Of a stretch of DNA of 64,000 nucleotides, positions 22,501 through 34,500 are shown in pieces (the stretch's first letter is position 1; every line of letters starts with the position of its first letter). The position numbers were made by a program, and so were the translations under genes. The stretch comes from Cydia pomonella (taxonomy: Eukaryota > Arthropoda > Insecta > Lepidoptera > Tortricidae). The notes below the pieces were generated by a model. The model did not search any database. It was not told where the DNA came from and saw only the letters and a list, made by a program, of their open reading frames with translations. The stretch covers positions 2,666,001 through 2,730,000 of the forward strand of contig NC_084729.1 of NCBI RefSeq assembly GCF_033807575.1, in the 5' to 3' direction.

Positions 22501-25500
22501 CCTGGTCCACCTGGAGCGCCTGGACCTCCTGGAGCGCCTGGGCCTCCTGGAGCGCCTGGTCCACCCGGAGCGCCTGGGCCTCCTGGGGCGCCTGGTCCAC
22601 CCGGAGCGCCTGGGCCTCCTGGAGCGCCCGGTCCACCCGGAGCGCCTGGTCCACCTGGAGCGCCTGGTCCTCCTAGAGAAAACACATAAGTGTAATTGCG
22701 GGCGAAATGATTTAATGACAAATGTTTGTGGAATGTCGCATATTAATGCTTGCACCATCGTTTGAACTAATAAAACTCCATAAGGTTTAGTTGAGAATAC
22801 CCCATAAAGTGATGGCAGCACCAGTCGTGCGCCTACCTGGTCCACCCGGAGCGCCTGGTCCACCTGGAGCGCCTGGGCCTCCTGGAGCGCCTGGTCCACC
22901 TGGAGCGCCCGGGCCTCCTGGAGCTCCTGGTCCACCCGGAGCGCCTGGGCCTCCTGGGGCGCCTGGTCCACCCGGAGCGCCTGGGCCTCCTGGGGCGCCT
23001 GGTCCACCTGGAGCGCCTGGTCCACCTGGAGCGCCTGGGCCTCCTGGAGCACCTGGTCCTCCTAGAGAATACATATAAGTAAAATAGCGGGCCAAATGAT
23101 TAAATGACAAATGTTTGTGGAATGTCGCATATCAATGCTAGCGCCATTGTTTGAACTAATAAAACTCATTAAGGTTTAGTTTAGAAAACCCCACAAAGTG
23201 AGCGCCTGGTCCTCCTAGAGAAAACAGCCATTGTTTAAACTAATAAAACTCATTAAGGTTTAGTTTAGAAAACCCCACAAAGTGAGGGCAGCACCAGTCG
23301 TGCGCCTACCTGGTCCACCCGGAGCGCCTGGGCCTCCCGGAGCGCCTGGGCCTCCTGGGGCACCTGGTCCACCTGGAGCGCCTGGGCCTCCTGGAGCGCC
23401 TGGGCCTCCTGGAGCGCCTGGTCCACCTGGAGCGCCCGGTCCACCTGGAGCGCCTGGTCCTCCTAGAGAAAACACAAGTGTAATTGCGGGCGAAATGATT
23501 TAATGACAAATATTTGTGGAATGTCGCATATTAATGCTTGCGCCATCGTTTGAACTAATAAAACTCCATAAGGTTTAGTTTACAATACCTCACAAAGTGA
23601 GGGCAGCACCAGTCGTGCGCCTACCTGGTCCACCCGGAGCGCCTGGTCCACCTGGAGCGCCTGGGCCTCCTGGAGCGCCTGGTCCACCTGGAGCGCCTGG
23701 GCCTCCTGGAGCTCCTGGTCCACCTGGAGCGCCTGGGCCTCCTGGAGCTCCTGGTCCACCCGGAGCGCCTGGGCCTCCTGGGGCGCCTGGTCCACCCGGA
23801 GCGCCTGGGCCTCCCGGAGCGCCTGGGCCTCCCGGAGCGCCTGGGCCTCCTGGGGCACCTGGTCCACCTGGAGCGCCTGGGCCTCCTGGAGCGCCTGGTC
23901 CACCTGGAGCGCCCGGTCCACCTGGAGCGCCTGGTCCTCCTAGAGAAAACACATAAGTGTAATTGCGGGCGAAATGATTTAATGACAAATGTTTGTGGAA
24001 TGTCGCATATTAAATGCTTGCGCCATCGTTTGAACTAATAAAACTCCATAAGGTTTAGTTTACAATACCTCACAAAGTGAGGGCAGCACCAGTCGTGCGC
24101 CTACCTGGTCCACCCGGAGCGCCTGGTCCACCTGGAGCGCCTGGTCCACCCGGAGCGCCTGGGCCGCCTGGGGCACCTGGTCCACCCGGAGCGCCTGGGC
24201 CTCCTGGAGCGCCTGGTCCACCCGGAGCGCCTGGACCGCCTGGGGCACCTGGTCCACCCGGAGCGCCTGGGCCTCCTGGAGCGCCTGGGCCTCCTGGAGC
24301 GCCTGGTCCTCCTAGAGAAAACACATAAGTGTAATTGCGGGCGAAATGATTTAATGACAAATATTTGTGGAATGTCACATATCAATGCTAGCCCCATCGT
24401 TTGAACTAATAAAACTCCATAAGGTTTAGTTAAGAAAACCCCACAAAGTGAGGGCAGCACTAGCTGTGCGCCTACCTGGTCCACCCGGAGCGCCTGGTCC
24501 ACCTGGAGCGCCTGGGCCTCCTGGAGCGCCTGGTCCACTTGGAGCGCCTGGGCCTCCTGGGGCTCCTGCTCCACCTGGAGCGCCTGGACCTCCTGGAGCG
24601 CCTGGGCCTCCTGGAGCGCCTGGTCCACCTGGAGCGCCTGGTCCACCTGGAGCGCCTGGGCCTCCTGGAGCGCCTGGTCCACCTGGAGCGCCTGGTCCAC
24701 CTGGAGCACCTGGTCCACCAGGAGCGCCTGGGCCTCCTGGAGTACCTGGGCCTCCAGGAGTGCCTGGGCCTCCCGGAGTGCCTGGGCCTCCCGGAGCGCC
24801 TGGGCCTCCCGGAGGCCCAGGCGCCATCGTTTGAACTAATAAAACTCCATAAGGTTTAGTTTACAATACCTCACAAAGTGAGGGCAGCACCAGTCGTGCG
24901 CCTACCTGGTCCACCCGGAGCGCCTGGTCCACCTGGAGCGCCTGGTCCACCCGGAGCGCCTGGGCCGCCTGGGGCACCTGGTCCACCCGGAGCGCCTGGG
25001 CCTCCTGGAGCGCCTGGTCCACCCGGAGCGCCTGGACCGCCTGGGGCACCTGGTCCACCCGGAGCGCCTGGGCCTCCTGGAGCGCCTGGGCCTCCTGGAG
25101 CGCCTGGTCCTCCTAGAGAAAACACATAAGTGTAATTGCGGGCGAAATGATTTAATGACAAATATTTGTGGAATGTCACATATCAATGCTAGCCCCATCG
25201 TTTGAACTAATAAAACTCCATAAGGTTTAGTTAAGAAAACCCCACAAAGTGAGGGCAGCACTAGCTGTGCGCCTACCTGGTCCACCCGGAGCGCCTGGTC
25301 CACCTGGAGCGCCTGGGCCTCCTGGAGCGCCTGGTCCACTTGGAGCGCCTGGGCCTCCTGGGGCTCCTGCTCCACCTGGAGCGCCTGGACCTCCTGGAGC
25401 GCCTGGGCCTCCTGGAGCGCCTGGTCCACCTGGAGCGCCTGGTCCACCTGGAGCGCCTGGGCCTCCTGGAGCGCCTGGTCCACCTGGAGCGCCTGGTCCA

Positions 25501-28500
25501 CCTGGAGCACCTGGTCCACCAGGAGCGCCTGGGCCTCCTGGAGTACCTGGGCCTCCAGGAGTGCCTGGGCCTCCCGGAGTGCCTGGGCCTCCCGGAGCGC
25601 CTGGGCCTCCCGGAGTGCCTGGGCTTCCCGGAGTGCCTGGGCGTCCCGGAGCGCCTGGGCCTCCTGGTTTACCTGTTAAATAAAGTTTTATTTAATATTG
25701 CAACCATGCGTTAATAATACATTACGATACAAGTGTGAAAAATAGGAAATTCGAAACGAAGTGGCGATAAATTAAAACACGACCGAAGGGAGTATTTTAA
25801 ATCGACATGATTTGCGAATTACTTATTCGCACATGTATCGTACAACGTTTTACAGTACATATGGCCCTTTAAATGTTCGGCACAGTAACGTAATATGCTA
25901 ATTTTCGCACTAGTGCGGTAAAGTAGTACGTAGTACCATATGTACTGTAAAATACAAATAAATAAATAATAAATAAATATGGTAGGACATTATTACACAA
26001 ATTGACTGAGTCCCACAGTAAGCTCAATAAAGCTTGTGTTGAGGGTACTTAGACAACGATATATATAATATATAAATATTTATAAATACTTAAATACATA
26101 GAAAACACCCATGACTCAGGAACAAATATCCATTGCTCATCACACGAATACCTGCCCTTACCAGGATTTGAACCCGGGACCATCAGCTTCGTAGGCAGGG
26201 TCACTACCCACTAGGCCAAACCGGTCGTCAAAAATACAAAAACCAACAGCTGAGAGTTAAATATTTAAAGAGCTCATAATTTTTACTGTTTTTCGTTATT
26301 TCGAGTAGAATCACTGGACTCAATTCGACCGGAATATGAATCGTGATTACCTTTTATATACTGTAGATAGGAAATTTTACTGAAAGAAAACTTCATTTTT
26401 CTTTATACTACTAACTGCTTTCAAAGAATTATAAATAAGCGCCTGTCTGAACCGGGAATCACTATCAGACTACGACAAAAGTATATACTGTTCTCTCATA
26501 GCTTAACAAACAGAGACAAGTCTCTTTATATATAACAATTAACATGTCCTGTGCCTTTATTAACCCTTTCAACGCCAAGAGCCCCTAAAGCGTCGTTACT
26601 AGTCGTGCCCGCAGCGCCAAGGATCACTAGGTATAGGTGTCATGACGTACGCTGTCAAACCTTCACACTTTCAAGTACTTTGACCCGAGGTCCCCTGGGT
26701 CCCCGAGTACCCGGGTGGGTACGTCTTTAAACTACGTCCAAAAGACAGGTATAAGCATTGTGAATGTCATCTCGCTTTATGTGGTAGGGCACAGCACAGC
26801 AGATGTCATTCCAGATCTAGAGCAGAGCCCAACTGCAGAAGTACCTCCACCTTACAGAAAACCGCACCCAAATAACACTACCCATAGGGGTGTGTTCCTG
26901 CCGGTGAGTAAGATTGCCAGAGCTCAACGGAAGTGCGGAGTGTTAAGGTCGGCAACGCGCATGTAACTCCTCTGGAGTTGCAGGTGTACATAGGCTATGG
27001 AGACTGCTTACCATCAGGCGGCCGTATGCTTATTTGCTACCGACGAAGTATAAAAAAAACTTTCAAGGTATACATTAGCTCCTTTGCGCCCGGGAGCTTG
27101 GCGTTTGAGTGATGGTTGTGTTTAGGACATAAAGCGTTCAAAAGGTTAAACCCCCATTCCGGGGATGTTTATTATTTAAATTAGAAAAAAATGCAATAGT
27201 TTTTCTAGAGTAGAAATAACCTAGCTTATAAGATATCTATGGAACCAACAAATGTGGACCACTGAGTTGCCTGAATAAAGAAATTATTTATTCATTCGAG
27301 CTGCCATTTGGCGACATGTGTAATTTTGGCTTTCTGGGGCCCATTTCTCGAACGGTAGGTATTAGTCTAATATTATTGGTGTGTTGCCATGGTAACCCAT
27401 GGAATTTGACAGTTCGTGGACTAATAATATTAGTCTAATACAATTCGAGAGATGGGCCCCTAGTCATAATATTCTCGATGAAAATTGGTTTGTTAGTATG
27501 ACCTATATTGTTAGTGAACAAACATACCTCTGTGGCGTGAAGTCTTACTAGATTCTTCGGACGAAGAACTTCGTGACCTGCTGGACTGGTGAGTCCTGCG
27601 GTACCCTGCAAGCGAAAAGTTTTTTTAACTATCTTGATTTTATTACGTAACAGTTCAGAGTAGGTTTCCTACCGTCCATATAATTTATTTATTAGCGAAC
27701 TTTATGCGAAATGTTTATGCGGGAGGAACTTTGCAGCCTAGGTTTTCCCTAGAGAGGGCACACATAGGCGTAGGCAGGTAGGCAGGGGTAGGAGGCAGAT
27801 GCCCTCAAGCTGAGCTCAAATTTTACATACAACGTATGCCCCTCTGTGGCCTCTGTACCATTGAGAACAGACTTTCTCTTTGTACCATTTAGAGAAGAGC
27901 TATATGATTCGGGCATTAGTATTGATTGATTATATATGATTAGAATTGGGGCGTATTTATAATTCAAAGAAAGTAATATATACCCTAATAATATTGTTTT
28001 ATTTTTCTCACAGGCCCCAATTATACCCATACGTTTTCGGAGCGTGTCCAAATCTCAGTAGTTATGTGAACAGTCTAGCATGTTCAGTGGCTAGCGTTGC
28101 CAGATTATCGCTAGTTTGAATGCGATATTATATACATATTAAATATATATATGTCGGAGAACGACAGAATGTGCCATCTATTGCCTTTAGGAGGCTATTC
28201 ATCACGCCATATTTGACCAATAGAGCAAGCTGGGTGTTACGTTACACCTGCCAGCCTAGCCAAGGTGACAATCGCTATCGCTTCGACAACGAATCGCTTT
28301 GTCTCTCTTTCACTCTTCCATATTAGTGCGACGGTAACAGTTGCGTTTCGATCGCTACGGAGCGTAAGCGATTTGCACGCTGGCTACGCGGCCTGAGTGG
28401 CGTTCGACGCAGTTTCGCCAAGGCGTCATAGAGTGCGCTGTTAAAACAATTGATATCGAGAACAATTGAAGTTATGCTGTCAATCATTCTGCAGATGGTA

Positions 28501-31500
28501 CGGAAGGTGGAGATATAAGGAACGAAATCTCCATGTACCAAAAAGTGTCATCAAAAAACTTTAAATAGGTGGTGCTACAATACCTAGAGTACTTGAACAA
28601 AAAAATCAAATCATAGACAGCGCAATTCCCTCCGTCAATAACGCCTAGGTTCTTAGCTACTCTGGAGAGATTTGGAACTATTATTTATAGCTGACAGCTG
28701 GACACTTTTGCAACAGTTCTACCATAAGAGATGCCACTCCTCTTAATTCCACACTCCATAGCAGATGGAAACTAGAGAAGATGACGTCGGTGGCGGTTCC
28801 TGGGTCTAACCCACTGGCTTGTGCTATGATTTGTAATCAGTCTTGCTCAATAAATACTGTGAGTTGAAAATCGTATTTCATTAAAAGCCATCGTCATCCA
28901 CTATTGAAGGTTCTGATGTGCTGTCGCTAGTCTGATACGCCAACGATTTCCCACATATATTTTTAATTGTATACACTTACACTCAGTCCTTGACCTCGGC
29001 ACAAGTTTCATGACAACAATGCCATCCTCTTCCTCAGTAATAATGTCGTATTCTTCGTTTCCTGTGAATTCGATATGAATACCATATTTAATAACCACAT
29101 TCGTTACTCGTATGCTGTTCTAGCGTGAATATGTGTAGGTATGGTAATGTGAATATGTGGTGAGAATCAGTAAGATGTTAATGAAAAGTTTTTATTTATT
29201 TAACTAGTGTTTCATGGTTCTTGTATAGTTTGTGATACTTACTCGGCAGTTTTATGTCGACCAGCCTGTGTTTTTCTGTAAAAATAAATGAAAAAGATTT
29301 TTTTCAAATAAGTGTGTATACTAAATAGGTATTCATATCAAATTCTTAATCTTAATAATGGCTGCTTGTTTATCTAATATGTAGAACATACTGACGCTCA
29401 GTTATTGAACAGTTAGTTCCAAAGAATGTTGAACTGTCAAGGGTTTTGTAGCTGGCGCCAGCATAGGTTTCCCCCGTTTCAGCATAGATTTGCTCTATTG
29501 GATTTGGCTTAAAAGGATTAACGTCATAAAATCCAAATGCCGTCTTTACAGCCTGATACGAACTGACGTTGAGTTTTCCCTTTACATGATCCATGTACGC
29601 TCTCCGTGATCTCCTCTTCTTCTTTGCTCCAACATTATTCCAAGTAAGTTTAAACTTCCAAAGCTCAACGCCCTGGCATTAGCCGTTATATCCATTAATT
29701 CAGCAATATTACTATTAATAATGCCTTATTATTAATGGTAATATTGCTGTCGATATTGCCGAAGTCCTGTATATAGTTGTACCTACCCGTGTCTATATCA
29801 TCGGAGTTGCTATTGTCGACTCCCTTCTCTACAGTTTCAGAAGACTCTAAAAACAAATAATTAAATGATTAGGGCTTTAAATACTTTGTTGTTCGATTGA
29901 CATATGCGCTTGAGAAGTTGCCTTCCCAATGCATCTATTAGTCAGACCCCCGAACAAAAACGATCCACCCATCGTACCTACTCTACCTACCTGTGGTTTT
30001 ACTCGCTCCCATCCCATCCTCGTCGCCACTGATAAATACGGAGCGAGTAAAACCACTGACGGCCGTTAGCGTACTGACATATATTTAAACAACCAACAGC
30101 GTGTGGACGCAGCCTCAGGCACACATATGCAACAGGTAGTATGAAAGGTTACCACTGGGACGGGGTTTAAAGTTATTTAGATTGTGTATTATCATATATA
30201 AGCAGATAATCATACGGATATATGACAGGCGTCTATATAAACCCCTTATAAGAAAGAAAACAAACAAAAATATGAAATAATATACTCTGCCAACCCAAAT
30301 TCTCAGTAGAAAAAGGCGCGAAATTCAAATTTTCTATGGAAGGCGCGTCTTCTTTCGTGTCTATTTTTTTTTAATTTGCCGCCTTTATCTACTGACGGAA
30401 ATAGCTTGTCAAACTAAAGATTCCTGTGTAACTCACCGCTGCTTTGCTGAGATTGGGATTTCTGGCTCCTTTCCTGGCTCTCTTCGACGTCAGTCTCGCC
30501 GGTCTTTTCATTCTTGATGGACCATTTGGATTGCTCTATGGGGATAAAAGTTGGTATACTCGTATTAAAAACTTTCCGTCATTAAGCGCGCGATTTTTTT
30601 ACGCGATAAACGCAGCGTTAAACGCGATGCGTTTGCCGCACGCTAATTGTATATCAGAAAATCAAATGTCCGTGTATTGTTTGACGCGGTAAGCGCATCA
30701 AATTGTCATTTTTCCTTAGGTACATTCTGTGATCGCATGCGTTCAACGCTGCGTCTATCGCAAAAAAAAAGTATACGCTAACGTGTGCCTTGGCATGTTT
30801 GCAAAGTTTCTTACAAAGCCCTTTGTATTAATATTCTGTAACTTTAGGTATTTAAATAAAAGTCAACAATTTGTACATTTTCGGGTAGTTATAACATTGG
30901 TTACCTAACCAACCAAATACAAAACCGTCTGGATCTGTGACTGAACGACCTGACTTTAACCGACATAACAGAATGTAATGTAATGTAATATTGTTATTGA
31001 ATAAAAAAATGAATGAATGAATTATTTGATCATGTTATGTTTTCATCTACCCTCAACTGGATTAAGAAGCCATTTGAGGTTAGATTTTGTGACTTATTTA
31101 AATACCTAAAAATACAGAGTTATAGATACGATCTTTTTAAATATTTTTATTTTGTGGTTTCGTTTGTTGATAATGACTTAAGTATGTGTATCGAGTGTTA
31201 CCAGATTTCTCTTGAGCCTGAGCTCTGTTTTCGCTCGACTTGCTGCTTTTTTTAGTGATCTTGCTGCCATCCTTGCCTTGTCTGGTAATATCGGAGGTTT
31301 CTACAAAACACAGACATGGATTTTATGATTTGCAGTGATCGGAACTATCGGAGTAAAACTTTAACAAAACTTGTTAAGCGGACATAAAATAGTGCATACA
31401 GCCCTAAAAATATTCATGTCCATAGGGATAGGAATAGTATAGTACTTACAGCCATAAAAATATTTACATTAATAGATAGTCGAATATTTTTAAGGCTATA

Positions 31501-34500
31501 AGCACTCTTTTTACGTCCGCTTGATAAGTTTTGTTGAAATTTTACTCCCATAGTTCCGATCACTGGTAATCTACCTACTAAAGATACTAAGGCGTAAATA
31601 AATGCCATGAAATTTGCTAAATAAATTTAGAATATTACGGTATGATAGGATTTGGTCTCGATTATAGCTTAGATCTAAATTTTATCAACTTCATCTATGT
31701 TTTCCTTATGCAGATTTTTTAGGAGTTTAAAGAGGGTATGAAGCTTGAATCGTGTATTTTTTATATCTTGGCCGTTAAATGGCTAGGCCAACTGAAAAAT
31801 GATGAAAAACAGGTTAGTAAATAAGTAGGAATTACCGGATTTCTTCTCAGAAGCAGCGCTCTTCTTGTCTGCAGAGCGGGACTGAGCAGTGGTCACGGTG
31901 CCGTCTCGATTGATCTTCTGGCTGAGGGCGGACGCTGTGAAACGAGCATGATTTGAGGTCGCTGGGGATAAACCATTTTAAAACTGCTCTGCTCCAAAGA
32001 AGACACTTTTCGAACAACAATTTATCTAATATTATAAATAATATTTTTACCAGCAATTTTTTTTATACTACGTCGGTGGCAAACAAGCATACGGCCCGCC
32101 TGATGGTAAGGAGTATCCGTAGCCTATGTACGCCTGCAACTCCAGAGGAGTTACATGCGCGTTGCCGACCCTAACCTCCTCCCTCCCCTCGTTGAGCTCT
32201 TATCTTATCTTTTTATCTTTTTTTGCAGGTTATAGTTATATACAATAATGTATCTATATATATACCTTCCAATGACTCTTGTTGTGCTTGTTTTGCTGAC
32301 TTGGAGCTCTTCTTGCTGACGATGGATTCTCCATTGCCGCGTTTTAGCAACGACGAAGATTGCTCTGAAAAACACGAAAATGTCGGTTGAATTTCTTAGT
32401 ATCTGAAGAACTGCTCTCCCGCGACCGTCTTAAATCGCAGATAAGTGATAAAATAAATAGTTTAGTGGATATGTAAAAATTGTTCAAACTGCATTCGCAG
32501 TTACGTTACGTACAGTCAAGATACCTATTAAATATCGGCACGGAGAAAGTGCCAAAATATGTACACACTATCTTAATGAATGTATAGGCAATAATGTTGT
32601 GTATACATAAAGGTTTAAGTTATGTGTATTTAATTATGTGTTCGGAACCGATCCTTCCGATACCGTTTAGCAAGGTACGCTCAATGCTGCTGGCACGTAC
32701 AGGGAAACTACACACAGAACACTGGCTGAACCAGACTGGATGCAGACAGGCAAAAGAAGCCATGACTGGCATCAACGGAAAGCTCACAAGGGCGCTCCTG
32801 CGACTAGGGAAGGTCCGACTGAGTATGGTAACCAGTGTCATAACAGGTCATGGACATGGACTATTTAACAAACATCTTTTTACAACAGGTGTCACAGACA
32901 GTCCCCTGTGCCGAGGATGCATGGAGACAGAAGAAATAGCCTCTCACGTGGTGCTGGAATGCAGCGGAGTTACTCCATACAGGGCTAAACATCTCGGATC
33001 TCCGAGAGACCCCTCCCCGAGGTCCTACTCTACATTAAAGGTTTGATAGGATTCCTCGAGGAGCTGGGCTGGCAGGACTAGCCCACCCCCAACATATCAC
33101 GCAAAATAGGCGCAAGTCGTCCAGTTGCGGAAAATCGGCCGTATACAATATGTGTATTTATATATACCATCTGATGACTCCTGTTGTGCTTGCTTCGCTG
33201 ACTTGGAGCTCTTCTTGCTGACGATGGATTCTCCATTGCCGCGTTTTAGCAACGACGAAGATTGCTCTGAAAAACACAATAATGTCAGTTGAATTTCTTA
33301 GTATCTGAAGAACTGCTCTCCCGCGACCGTCTTAAATCGCAGATAAGTGATAAAATAAATAGTTTAGTGGAGATGTAAAAATTGTTCAAACTGCATTCGC
33401 AGTTACGTTACGTACAGTCAAGATACCTATTAAATATCGGCACGGAGAAAGTGCCAAAATATGTACACACTATCTTAATGTATGTACAGGCAATAATGTC
33501 GTGTATACATAAAGGTTTAAGTTATATTATTATTATTAATTTCCAAAATAGTTGTACAGCATAACAGTATATACTAAGTCACTGCAAAACTACAAACAAA
33601 TTGAAACAAAAATAGGTTAACTAATAATATTATGTACAATTACTAATTAGGCATCGACAGTTTCTAGGCAGGTTACCACTCTAAGATATAACAACCACAT
33701 TCAAACAGTTGAAGGACGTGCATCCATCCTCTCACAGAACCTCAACAATTCATCTCGCACTTCGCTCCACCTGCCAGCAAATAAATCACACTCGGGCGCT
33801 GATGCTAAGAGCACATTCAGGAGGGGTAAAGGGCGAACAAGTGGGGATTTTCTGTGAGACACGGTTCGCGAAATCAAGTAGACCACGGTCACGAGGCCGG
33901 AAATTGACTCTGGTTGGCGTATATGTATTTATATATACCATCTGATGACTCCTGTTGTGCTTGCTTCGCTGACTTGGAGCTCTTCTTGCTGACGATGGAT
34001 TCTCCATTGCCGCGTTTTAGCAACGACGAGGAGGATTGCTCTGAAAAATACAATAATGTTACTCAGTTGAATTTCATAGTATCGGAAACACGAGACAATT
34101 TTAAAAGCAGATGTTGATACACGGCCAAGCAAAATATTACAATATTGGTTCTAAAAGTGGAATCATCGGCGTTGCTTTCAAATTACTTTTCCAGTCTTGT
34201 GAATAAAATGCAACTATCTAATCAGTTATTGAAGAATGAAGAGATCTTTTCCGAGCTGGTGTTGTGAAAATTTATTTTTATGTACGACTAACAGATTGCG
34301 ACGGGCCGCGTTCGATCGAACCAACATACGGTATTAATTTGAAATAAGTTCATCGCATCGAGTATTTCAAAATGAAATAATCTAAAGTGATGATTTTTAC
34401 TCACTATTTATATCAAATTTAATTGCATTGAGTGTCTGATTTACAATCTGAATATCTTGCGTGGTTTTATAATTCTAATGGCCTTTCCATGTTACCGATA

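Larger units (their letters stand above)
16276..25672 (-). repeat. Collagen-like (GGPGAP)n domain: exon list
   Basis: An 18-bp unit encodes Gly-Gly-Pro-Gly-Ala-Pro, a perfect Gly-X-Y register with Pro always in Y and only Gly/Ala in X. Exons in transcript order: 25277-25672 (opens GKPGGPGAP), 24906-25112, 24476-about 24814 (chimeric, no acceptor), 24105-24311, 23625-23939, 23310-23462, 22837-23061, 22448-22672, 21699-22283, 21274-21534, 20942-21184, 20573-20779, 20190-20414, 19748-20044, 19527-19661, 19126-19368, 18756-18980, 18049-18669, 17546-17951 (frameshifted), 17227-17379, 16670-17128 and 16276-16505. Each is a multiple of 3 (most of 9 or 18) except the frameshifted one. Introns of about 85-190 bases are near-identical to one another, so exon and intron were duplicated together. 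Rare substitutions include Thr, Val, Gln, Arg and Lys. A 13-base exon stub with acceptor remains at 23202-23214. Confidence 0.9.
32250..34130 (-). repeat. Triplicated exon with flanking intron sequence
   Basis: The exon and 250-370 bases of following sequence are duplicated: 32266-32632 and 33168-33532 match nearly base for base, through AGTGCCAAAATATGTACACA and beyond. The third copy (33939-34130) keeps only the exon and about 40 bases. A LINE fragment (32640-33110) lies between the first two copies. Confidence 0.8.

Noticed and set aside
16643..25519. Long minus-strand frames reading QALREAQALQVDQ and RRSRRPRRSGWTR
   Set aside because: These are the two other frames of the same stop-free 18-bp repeat; they do not continue into the neighbouring exons.
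16276..25672. CRISPR array or bacterial tandem repeat
   Set aside because: Repeats are in-frame coding 18-mers of a spliced eukaryotic gene; there are no unique spacers of constant length and no cas genes.
16579..25683. Plus-strand collagen-like ORFs (GPPGAP repeats) as the real gene
   Set aside because: They have no consistent plus-strand splice signals. On the minus strand every repeat block is bounded by the same acceptor and donor in phase 1 and joins to a signal peptide upstream and a unique C-terminus.
27749..28051. 100-residue minus-strand ORF in the intron
   Set aside because: No recognisable motif, no splice sites in the phase of the host gene, and low-complexity GTAGGCAGG tracts at its end.
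30444..30692. Plus-strand ORF over 30437-30535
   Set aside because: It is antisense to a well-bounded minus-strand exon and continues into a foldback MITE.
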